A stretch of 12,437 bases of DNA from positions 1 to 12,437 of the forward strand of contig JBNKQR010000067.1 of NCBI GenBank assembly GCA_050295975.1, given 5' to 3'. The notes beneath the pieces are model-generated. The model ran no database searches and was not told the origin of the DNA. It saw only the letters and a program-made list of their open reading frames with translations. A program made the translations under genes and the position numbers. This stretch comes from JAPHTQ01 sp050295975. GTDB taxonomy: Bacteria; Pseudomonadota; Gammaproteobacteria; Thiohalomonadales; Thiohalomonadaceae. Below are positions 8,201 through 12,437 of the stretch, piece by piece (position 1 is the first letter of the stretch; each line of letters opens with the position of its first letter).

Positions 8201-8483
8201 CAATAGTGTCACTGTTTGCGGCATTGCTCACCGTGATACGCAGGTCGTTATTCGCGGTACCGGATACAGTGAGGCTCGAATGCTCACGATCCCACGATGC
8301 TTTATCAATGGTGAGAACAATTCGGCGTGAATCCCTTTGACGATCTTCATGATGGTTGTCGCGTTTATCGTGTGAACGCGAATCATCATCGGCAAAGGCA
8401 ACGGGAATAACAAAGATCAGAAGTAAAAAGCAGAGGACGCAGCGGTAATTGCCCACCAGTCCATGGGTATATGTAGTGTTCAT
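5295..8483 (-). CDS. Exported nonaheme c-type cytochrome with Ig-like and PKD domains
   Basis: A 1062-residue protein. Residues 1-31 are a Sec signal peptide (hydrophobic core CFLLLIFVIPV, cleavage after AFA). A His/Asp/Arg-rich stretch follows at 32-54, then an Ig-like domain at about 55-140 with Cys117 and Cys140, and two PKD domains at about 150-235 and 242-327 (each with FGDG). A domain containing NDLGMHC spans about 360-590. Nine CXXCH haem sites have their first Cys at residues 592, 695, 774, 797, 848, 937, 974, 1019 and 1058. The C-terminal half holds 13 further His, enough for bis-His ligation of all nine haems. The last haem His is the final residue. No known catalytic signature is seen; electron transfer in the periplasm or at the cell surface is inferred, PKD domains being common in surface or adhesive proteins. 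GAGGAG precedes the start. An OmpR-family regulator lies upstream on the same strand. Confidence 0.93.
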   Translation of the reverse strand: MNTTYTHGLVGNYRCVLCFLLLIFVIPVAFADDDSRSHDKRDNHHEDRQRDSRRIVLTIDKASWDREHSSLTVSGTANNDLRITVSNAANSDTIGTTTASKGKWRLRERIRSSGVPCRVKASDKNGNVVEKDVRNAPRDCDNNGGGTTNVAPTANANGPYSSTVGTTIYFSSGGSSDPDGYVAAYVWDFGDGNNSTASNPNHSYTTAGTYNVSLVVIDNDGASSSPSTTTATITSGGGTTNIAPTANANGPYNGTVGNAVSFSSAGSSDSDGTIASYNWSFGDGSSSTAANPSHSYSVAGTYSVSLTVTDNDGANSSPSTTTATITSNTGGAVPNTSINSTSQDSFGQNVNVVNERAKVLGGSYSVVAINDLGMHCGDFDTRIASILPPFQVLLTQVIQKGASPVLNPAGITLSYSAASNPGDPILNKSGVFTGVKKDGSTFKTNFWDTVAKGSYDAFYPAVVSLATTTPDIGLPVPNVADLYIGADGRVNSGDESLVTTQHAMPGLANPYIVNDPQQIQEHYADKPFFVNFPFGYVAENVNWYEGAGVPFTAFDDYGRENPYPLVRVEAHNGANVVATLDTVLPISGEASCASCHADAADVQNSRTDEPAQALLVAGLPVATSLDDPDSNMPSKVSVEYASDINVLRLHDLKHGADYVDTANNATPCDITTNNGNGDASCLTNLALIQDKPVVCQVCHYTPALDLAQVGPQSGAPGTDANGRNQLAHQSNSRVMHNHHGSMTDLFPSMPAPIQDSTGAITNQNERLAALDQTCYSCHPGRDTQCLRGAMFNGGMLCNDCHGDMQQVGADFSAGVSPSNPGAFILGQGNFYDPNSNQPRVPWANEPGCGSCHTGDANSNLTNRIGTLVNTVDTHGNTDGIRLRQAYLSGDTKATPIVPTNKRFAEPAVPASFNGFANPGAGNPKLYRVSTGHGGVFCEGCHGATHAEWPNANPNANDNVAANQLQGHSGTIVECNVCHDNAMDNRNTLDGPHGMHPVGESTSFARGGHENMAESDPAACAVCHGPGSRKTNQGTVLSLAKADRNLRGTLVRKGEPVGCTACH
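7488..8039 (-). repeat. Two tandem PKD-encoding repeats, 276-bp period
   Basis: The two PKD units are direct repeats of 92 codons inside the cytochrome gene. Matching blocks include TAGTCGTGCCGCC at the unit borders and the coding sequence for APTANANGPY and GTYSVSL/GTYNVSL. DNA similarity is still high, which suggests duplication of one unit that has since diverged moderately. Confidence 0.8.
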
Positions 8484-8579
8484 AGCGACTCCTCGCAGCT
8501 AGGCAGTAGTGCGTATACCTTATTTCTTGCCCGGTCTGGATGTGCCTCAACAGGGTGGTTTCACACTAGCAACGTGGCA

Positions 8580-8595
8580 TTAAGTTTTATTTAAG
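8580..8595 (-). promoter_or_regulatory. Tandem TTAAG repeat, candidate PmrA/QseB-type box
   Basis: On the plus strand TTAAG-N6-TTAAG (on the minus strand CTTAA-N6-CTTAA), two direct copies 11 bp apart, about 97 bp upstream of the cytochrome start. This spacing and core resemble sites bound by OmpR-family regulators of the PmrA/BasR/QseB group. On the minus strand TAGTGT lies 11 nt further on and could be a -10 element, placing the second half-site over the -35 region as expected for an activator. The neighbouring response regulator is the obvious candidate; binding is an inference. Confidence 0.5.
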
Positions 8596-8609
8596 TGAGT
8601 CGTGTCGGG

Positions 8610-8639
8610 TTCACAAAATTGTGTGGAACTATTTCACAA
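8610..8639. promoter_or_regulatory. TTCACAA direct repeat upstream of the cytochrome
   Basis: TTCACAA occurs at 8610-8616 and 8633-8639, 23 bp apart, with the first copy also forming CACAA-AA-TTGTG (8612-8623). It lies upstream of the TTAAG repeat relative to the cytochrome. It could be a further protein-binding site, but no known consensus is matched. Confidence 0.25.
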
Positions 8640-8646
8640 TCGGCCA

Positions 8647-8666
8647 TTCCATTCTTATGAATGGAA
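8647..8666. other. Perfect 8-bp hairpin between regulator and cytochrome
   Basis: TTCCATTC and GAATGGAA flank a TTAT loop. It is 73 bp beyond the response regulator stop and 164 bp before the cytochrome start. On the minus strand no T-run follows, so a classic terminator is unlikely; an operator or an attenuating or processing structure between the two genes is possible. Confidence 0.4.
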
Positions 8667-8738
8667 GGTGTCTTTAAGGGGGCTGAGAAGTGAGAATAAT
8701 CTCTGTGAGGAATGCGAGACTATCGAAAAGTTAGAAGT

Positions 8739-9401
8739 TTAGTTCGTGCTTTTGATTAGATACCCTACGCCCCTAACCGTTTGTATTGGATGATCGCCGA
8801 GTTTTTTGCGCAGGTTGTGGATATGTACATCCAGGGCGTTGCTCATGACATCATCTCCCAGGCTATAAACCTTCTCCCCCAATACTTCGCGGGTGAGAAC
8901 GCGTCCCTTGTTTTCCAGCAACGTATGGAGGATGTCGAATTCTTTTGCTGAAAGAGGAATTTCCGCATCCTGGATAGTGACCATACGAGAGAATGGGTTG
9001 AGCTTGAGTTCTCCGTGTTGAAGATGTGTCGGTGCCCAACCTGAGTAACGGCGATGCAGTGCTCGAATCCGAGCAATCAATTCATCCAGGTCAAAAGGTT
9101 TTGCTATGTAATCATCTGCTCCTGCATCAAGTGCGGCGACACGATCCATCGTCTCGGCACCAGAGCTGAGTACCAGTATTGGAATGTGGTTACCTTCATT
9201 ACGCAGACGTGCGATGAGGTCTAATCCATAAAGCCAGGAGAGATTCAGATCAAGCAGAAGAACGTCATACTCCAAAAGGCTGACAGAGCGTAATGCCGTA
9301 GCTCTGTTACGTGCCCACCTTACTCGCATCCCGCAGCGTTGCAGCACCAGTAGCGCACTGTCTCCCACGGTCCTTCCATCTCCAATCAGCAGTAGTTCCA
9401 T
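8739..9401 (-). CDS. OmpR-family response regulator
   Basis: A 220-residue two-component regulator. The receiver domain (1-115) has the phosphoacceptor Asp51 in LLLDLNL, the Ser79/Ser80 switch position in LVLSS, and Lys101 in DDYIAKPF. The C-terminal winged helix (about 125-220) shows LSAKEFDILHTLLENKGRVL, DVHIHNLRKKLG and TVRGVGYL, as in PmrA/QseB/OmpR proteins. The receiver is atypical: the usual E-D-D start of the Mg site reads G-D-G (Asp8 alone remains) and the LPxxDG loop reads LSWLYG. No histidine kinase is adjacent, so it is an orphan within this window. The ATG at 9401 aligns with family starts; a GTG at 9410 is an alternative with an equally weak ribosome site. The cytochrome gene is next downstream on the same strand, 255 bp away. 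Confidence 0.92.
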   Translation of the reverse strand: MELLLIGDGRTVGDSALLVLQRCGMRVRWARNRATALRSVSLLEYDVLLLDLNLSWLYGLDLIARLRNEGNHIPILVLSSGAETMDRVAALDAGADDYIAKPFDLDELIARIRALHRRYSGWAPTHLQHGELKLNPFSRMVTIQDAEIPLSAKEFDILHTLLENKGRVLTREVLGEKVYSLGDDVMSNALDVHIHNLRKKLGDHPIQTVRGVGYLIKSTN

Positions 9402-9443
9402 ATTGCTCACGCGCGGAAAAATAACATCCGTCCATCCATCACG

Positions 9444-9461
9444 ACGGTAAAGTTATACCGT
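9444..9461. promoter_or_regulatory. Inverted repeat in the response regulator leader
   Basis: ACGGTA-N6-TACCGT, two perfect 6-bp arms, 43-60 bp upstream of the regulator ATG. The half-sites are 12 bp apart centre to centre, about one helical turn, as for a dimeric repressor operator. No TTAAG tandem is seen here, so autoregulation through the same box as the cytochrome is not supported. Confidence 0.35.
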
Positions 9462-9520
9462 AATAAAGCAGAGTAAAAAGCTAACGAATACACATAAACA
9501 GATTTTGCTATAAAATAAAT

Positions 9521-9539
9521 ACCATATAAATTATATGGT
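9521..9539. promoter_or_regulatory. 19-bp near-perfect palindrome in divergent promoter region
   Basis: ACCATATAA-A-TTATATGGT has 9-bp arms around one central base, in the 307-bp region between the response regulator (minus) and the DUF4389 gene (plus). On the minus strand it contains TATAAT, a possible -10 for the regulator, so a protein bound here would block or modulate that promoter. Apart from this dyad and the one at 9444-9461, I see nothing distinct in 9402-9708 other than the DUF4389 ribosome site (AGAGGTGG). Confidence 0.45.
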
Positions 9540-9708
9540 CATAAGGGTAGTGAAAGTGGTAGAACATTGCTGCTTAACGGTGGTCTAACTGCTGTGGTGG
9601 GTGCTCGATACGTGAGTTAAAGATGGATAGAGAGTTCACGTCTGGTTATGGACTCGATGGTCGGCTAGAATTCAACTAATTAATCCTAAACAAAAAAGAG
9701 GTGGCACG

Positions 9709-10119
9709 ATGGATGACGAGGTAAAGGGAAACCTGAAGAACGCCGACGTCTGGATGCGACTGCTATACATAGTCATTTTCTATCTATTTTATGGCGCAGC
9801 TAAGGTTGTGCTATTCGTGATGGTGGTTTACCAGTTTCTGTCGACGCTGTTTACGGGCAAAACCAACGAACGGTTGCTCGAATTCGGTAAGCAACTCTCA
9901 GAATACATCTATCAGACGGTGCGATTCTTGAGCTATACCAGTGACGACAAGCCCTTTCCATTCACTGACTGGCCTTCTGGTGGAAAGAAGAAACCGGCGG
10001 TAAAGCCTGCTGCTGCACCGAAGAAGAAAGCGGCAAGAAAGAAAGCGCCAAAGGCAGAAGCGAAACCGGCACCGGAGTCTAAATCTGAGCCGGAAGGCGG
10101 AGAAGAGAAAGAATCCTGA
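9709..10119 (+). CDS. DUF4389 membrane protein with Lys/Ala-rich tail
   Basis: A 136-residue protein. Residues 14-48 are hydrophobic (one long or two short membrane segments, WMRLLYIVIFYLFYGAAKVV onward), followed by the conserved DUF4389 pattern LFTGKTNERLLEFGKQLSEY, YQTVRFLSYTSDDKPFPF and DWP. Residues about 92-136 form a disordered tail rich in Lys, Ala and Pro (PKKKAARKKAPKAEAKPAP), turning acidic at the end. The tail resembles histone-H1-like bacterial tails and would face the cytoplasm if it binds nucleic acid or acidic partners. DUF4389 has no established function. AGAGGTGG gives a strong ribosome site and the gene ends at a terminator, so it is probably monocistronic. Confidence 0.88.
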   Translation: MDDEVKGNLKNADVWMRLLYIVIFYLFYGAAKVVLFVMVVYQFLSTLFTGKTNERLLEFGKQLSEYIYQTVRFLSYTSDDKPFPFTDWPSGGKKKPAVKPAAAPKKKAARKKAPKAEAKPAPESKSEPEGGEEKES

Positions 10120-10153
10120 AAAAAAAGAGCCCGGAAACGGGCTCTTTTTTTTG
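10119..10153. terminator. Bidirectional intrinsic terminator
   Basis: GAGCCCG (10127-10133) pairs with CGGGCTC (10138-10144) around a GAAA tetraloop, flanked by eight A on the left and eight T on the right. It serves both the DUF4389 gene (plus) and the convergent cold-shock gene (minus). Confidence 0.95.
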
Positions 10154-10177
10154 TGCTAAAAACTAAAGCGTTCGCTG

Positions 10178-10384
10178 TTAAAGCGGAACAACCTTGTTTG
10201 CACACGGACCTTTCTGGCCCTGACCAACTTCGAATTCGACTGCCTGGCCATCATTCAGGGTAGCGAACTGTCCGCCGCTCTGGATTTCTGAATGGTGAAC
10301 GAAAAGGTCTTTACCACCATCTTCAGGGGTGATGAAACCAAAACCTTTATCTGCACTGAACCACTTGACTGTACCTTTGCTCAT
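10178..10384 (-). CDS. CspA-family cold-shock protein
   Basis: A 68-residue single cold-shock domain (OB fold) that binds single-stranded RNA and DNA and acts as an RNA chaperone. RNP1 is visible as KGFGFI (residues 13-18) and RNP2 as DLFVHH, with the conserved start GTVKWFSADKGFGFI and end KGPCANKV. Length is normal for the family. AGGATGAG precedes the start with a slightly long spacing for AGGA (12 nt) and a normal one for GAG. The upstream leader carries interlocked stems that may control translation by temperature. Whether it is truly cold-induced cannot be seen from the sequence. Confidence 0.96.
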   Translation of the reverse strand: MSKGTVKWFSADKGFGFITPEDGGKDLFVHHSEIQSGGQFATLNDGQAVEFEVGQGQKGPCANKVVPL

Positions 10385-10402
10385 TGTATTTACTCATCCT
10401 GT

Positions 10403-10451
10403 TGGTGAAAAAAAGTGTTTTTGCATATGAATTCACCAGTTCCTATGCAAA
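10403..10451 (-). promoter_or_regulatory. Interlocked stems in the cold-shock leader (possible pseudoknot thermosensor)
   Basis: In the minus-strand RNA, UUUGCAUA (10451-10444) pairs with UAUGCAAA (10427-10420) over 8 bp, leaving a 16-nt loop. That loop contains UGGUGAA (10438-10432), which pairs over 7 bp with UUCACCA (10409-10403), only 2 nt before the AGGAUGAG ribosome site. The arms interlock, so they either form an H-type pseudoknot or compete. Cold-dependent pseudoknot folding is known for the E. coli cspA leader; function here is an inference. Confidence 0.5.
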
Positions 10452-10521
10452 GCGACAACCTTGTAAGAGACACATAATCAAAAGCAATCAAATGGGCCAT
10501 ACGCAATTGTGAGCGTAATGG

Positions 10522-10586
10522 TAGTTGAAAAGGGAGGTAATAGACAGGGATATAAGTCAATATTTTCAACTAATTGAAGTAGTTGA
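10522..10586. repeat. Three copies of TAGTTGA / TCAACTA
   Basis: TAGTTGA at 10522-10528 and 10580-10586 and its complement TCAACTA at 10566-10572; the last two form a 7-bp stem with a 7-nt loop. They lie in the gap between the esterase stop and the cold-shock start, and could be an operator for the latter or an AT-rich 3' structure of the former. TTCAACTAATT at 10565-10575 also recurs at 9671-9681 upstream of the DUF4389 gene. Confidence 0.3.
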
Positions 10587-10641
10587 TTTATGCCATAGTT
10601 TCCTCTGAATGCCATATTTCTTGTTGTTTTATGAGTAGTAG

Positions 10642-10654
10642 CGGCTGAAAGCCG
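10642..10654 (-). other. Short hairpin after the esterase stop
   Basis: CGGCT-GAA-AGCCG, a 5-bp GC-rich stem, 4 bp beyond the esterase stop codon on the minus strand. No T-run follows, so it is at best a weak terminator or a 3'-end stabiliser. Confidence 0.35.
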
Positions 10655-10658
10655 TGTC

Positions 10659-11663
10659 TCAACGTGCTTTGAGCTGCTTTGGGTGGTCTTTGAAAAACTG
10701 CCAAATGACCTCGCAGGCATCAATCTCCCGGCTCTTTTTACCTACCATACTATCTATAAGCATCTTACCAATGAGTCCACGTTTGTCCTTGCTTCCCGGC
10801 CAGGTATGCCCGCCGCCGCTGATTCTATAGAGCACGACCTCTGTGCCTGATTCGCACTTGCTGTAACGTGTTCGACTGACTCGTGTTCCATCATCTGGAT
10901 CCACATCAGGCAGCTGGTCTGTTTTCGCCGGGGTGGAGCAATGGTTGTGTGTCGCCCAGAATTTGACCGTCTGTTCTGTTGAAGTAACAAAGCCGTTCCG
11001 TTGTCGACCAAAGGTGATTTCGCCTCCTTGCCAGGGTACTAGAGGATCGTCAGTGCCGTTCATCATCAGCACGGAAAGCGGGTGAGTCGGATGCAACTTC
11101 CCCTGCAGGTTTTTTGGTATTGAAGCGATCACAGCAGCAATGGCCGCTATCTTGTCCGAATGCTCAGCAGCTAGCCGGTGAGCCATCATGCCGCCGTTGG
11201 AAGCACCAGTTACATAGATGCGCCTGGTATCAATCGGGTAAGAACTCGCTAGCTTGTCCATGAGATGGGAGAGAAAGCCTGAGTCATCAATGTTTTTACG
11301 ATGGGAAGTAAACTTGTCGACACCTCTGCCGTCATTCCAGTGGCCATCCACCGCGTTGGGGTAAACAAGAATGAAGTGATCCCGGTCGGCAAGACGCTCA
11401 AAACCGTAATCGGTGTACTCCGGCCACCTTTCGGCAGAACCACCGCCGCCATGCAGAGCGAACAGTAGAGGTACAGGATGGGATTGTTGAATGCCTTTGG
11501 GGAGATAGATGGAATAGGTTCTCTCGATCCCATCATAGATAAAGGTGCGTTGTTCACTTTGTCCGTGGACAGGTTTCGAGTTGGTGACTTTGCAACCCAT
11601 CAACACAAACGCACAGGCGAACAAGCAGATAGAAGTCGAGTTAAAAAACCTGTTCTGAAACAT
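10659..11663 (-). CDS. Lipoprotein esterase, polyhydroxybutyrate-depolymerase/LpqC type
   Basis: A 334-residue alpha/beta hydrolase. The N-terminus is a lipoprotein signal peptide with lipobox LMG-Cys24, so it is anchored to a membrane, probably the outer one on the periplasmic side. The oxyanion motif HGGGG is at 71-75, the nucleophile Ser155 in GASNGG, the likely acid Asp206 in GTDDPLVPW and His286 in GGGHTWPG. Cys242 and Cys270 could form a disulfide. This pattern matches the esterase family covering PHB depolymerases, LpqC and feruloyl or acetyl-xylan esterases; the substrate is not determined, and no PHA synthesis genes are nearby. AAGGTAG precedes the start. It begins 46 bp after the phosphoglucomutase gene on the same strand and may be co-transcribed with it. 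Confidence 0.9.
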   Translation of the reverse strand: MFQNRFFNSTSICLFACAFVLMGCKVTNSKPVHGQSEQRTFIYDGIERTYSIYLPKGIQQSHPVPLLFALHGGGGSAERWPEYTDYGFERLADRDHFILVYPNAVDGHWNDGRGVDKFTSHRKNIDDSGFLSHLMDKLASSYPIDTRRIYVTGASNGGMMAHRLAAEHSDKIAAIAAVIASIPKNLQGKLHPTHPLSVLMMNGTDDPLVPWQGGEITFGRQRNGFVTSTEQTVKFWATHNHCSTPAKTDQLPDVDPDDGTRVSRTRYSKCESGTEVVLYRISGGGHTWPGSKDKRGLIGKMLIDSMVGKKSREIDACEVIWQFFKDHPKQLKAR

Positions 11664-11709
11664 GGTTGGCTACCTTAATCAGATGGTTATCTATGCGATG
11701 AGCAATTGA

Positions 11710-12437
11710 TTAGGTGATTACATCTGGCTTATCCCTGCCACTGCGCTGATGCAGTTCTGACAATTCCGCCGCCAGGTCAATTAACGGTTTCAGTGCTTGT
11801 TGGGTATCTTGATCCTGTTTGGCGGGGTCGGCTTCATACTTTTCGATATACACGCGCAGTGTCGCACCGACGGTGCCGGTACCGGAAAGTCGGTAGATGA
11901 TGCGTGAGCCGTCGTCGAAGCCGATGCGCAGTCCCTGATTTTTACTCACGCTGCCATCCACCGGATCGGTATAGCTGAAGTTGTCGGCGTAGGCGACGCT
12001 GCTGCCTGCCAGTTGTTTCCCAATCAGCCCAGGCAGTTGCGCCTCGACGTGGGCCATTAGTCCCTTGGCCGCTTCCAGGTCGATGCCTTCGTAGTCGTGA
12101 CGGGTGTAGTAGTTGCGGCCATATTCGCGCCAGTGTTGGCGCACGATCTTCTCCACCGGCTCCTTGCGCACGGCGAGGATGTTGAGCCAGTAGAGCACCG
12201 CCCACAGCCCATCCTTTTCCCGTACGTGGTCGGAACCGCTGCCGAAGCTCTCTTCACCGCAGAAGACGATGCGTCCTTCGTCGAGCAGGTTGCCGAAGAA
12301 TTTCCAGCCGGTGGGGGTTTCGAAGTATTCGATACCGAGCTTCTCTGCCACCTTGTCCGCGGCGCAACTGGTGGGCATGGAGCGGGCGACACCGGTGAGG
12401 CGACCCTTGTAGCCGGGAACACAATCGGCGTTTGCGG
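11710..12437 (-). CDS. pgm: Phosphoglucomutase, C-terminal part
   Basis: The last 242 codons of a gene cut by the right edge, against about 545 residues for a full enzyme. It interconverts glucose 1-phosphate and glucose 6-phosphate, linking glycolysis to glycogen and cell-envelope sugar synthesis in the cytoplasm. Visible motifs are GVARSMPTS in domain 3, PTGWKFFGNLLD, the sugar-binding loop CGEESFGSGSDHVREKDG, WREYGRNYYTRHDYE, and the domain-4 phosphate-binding loop RLSGTGT followed by GATLRVYIEKYE. These fit the PGM1-like glucose-specific branch rather than the bifunctional AlgC type. The active-site serine lies outside the window. It is upstream of the lipoprotein esterase on the same strand. 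Confidence 0.95.
   Translation of the reverse strand, partial: ANADCVPGYKGRLTGVARSMPTSCAADKVAEKLGIEYFETPTGWKFFGNLLDEGRIVFCGEESFGSGSDHVREKDGLWAVLYWLNILAVRKEPVEKIVRQHWREYGRNYYTRHDYEGIDLEAAKGLMAHVEAQLPGLIGKQLAGSSVAYADNFSYTDPVDGSVSKNQGLRIGFDDGSRIIYRLSGTGTVGATLRVYIEKYEADPAKQDQDTQQALKPLIDLAAELSELHQRSGRDKPDVIT

Noticed and set aside
5295..8483. Nitrite reductase, hydroxylamine oxidoreductase or tetrathionate reductase identity for the cytochrome
   Set aside because: Haem count and the PKD front half do not fit these families, and no CXXCK or other catalytic haem motif is seen.
9411..9708. A hidden small gene or tRNA in the gap before the DUF4389 gene
   Set aside because: No frame with a convincing ribosome site and no cloverleaf pattern; the AT-rich palindromes point to a regulatory region.
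10478..10723. Open frame of 81 codons on the minus strand
   Set aside because: It begins inside the esterase gene in another frame, covers structured intergenic DNA, and its product has no recognisable features.

Overview
This window looks like a chromosomal segment of a gammaproteobacterium with an electron-rich, probably facultatively anaerobic or sulfur-oxidizing metabolism. That placement is an inference. It rests on the combination of a 2-oxoacid:ferredoxin oxidoreductase with an RnfB-like partner, pyruvate phosphate dikinase, a large periplasmic or extracellular multiheme c-type cytochrome, a DUF4389 protein and a PGM-type phosphoglucomutase. No transposase, integrase, tRNA, rRNA or CRISPR array is visible.

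Layout from left to right. Bases 1-1157 (minus strand) hold an operon: an RnfB-like membrane-anchored polyferredoxin, then 14 nt later the start of a 2-oxoacid:ferredoxin oxidoreductase alpha subunit that runs off the left edge. A LysR-type regulator (1357-2292, plus) is transcribed divergently. The shared AT-rich promoter holds two T-N11-A dyads typical of LysR operators. Pyruvate phosphate dikinase (2352-5117, minus) converges on the regulator. Pyruvate:ferredoxin-type chemistry and PPDK would together allow reversible interconversion of acetyl-CoA, pyruvate and PEP.

Bases 5217-9401 hold a second unit on the minus strand: an OmpR-family response regulator with no kinase beside it, and downstream a 1062-residue exported nonaheme cytochrome with an Ig-like domain and two PKD domains, closed by a strong intrinsic terminator. 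The cytochrome promoter carries a tandem TTAAG repeat with an 11-bp period, the pattern bound by PmrA/QseB-type regulators. A local regulator-target pair is therefore a testable idea.

The right part holds a small DUF4389 membrane protein with a histone-H1-like Lys/Ala tail (plus), a bidirectional terminator shared with a convergent CspA-family gene, an alpha/beta-hydrolase lipoprotein of the polyhydroxybutyrate-depolymerase/LpqC type, and the C-terminal 242 codons of phosphoglucomutase, cut by the right edge. The cold-shock gene has a leader with two interlocked stems that would form an H-type pseudoknot, or switch between two folds, just upstream of the ribosome binding site.

The most interesting items are the orphan regulator plus PKD-nonaheme cytochrome, the cold-shock leader, and the RnfB-like electron partner of the oxidoreductase.
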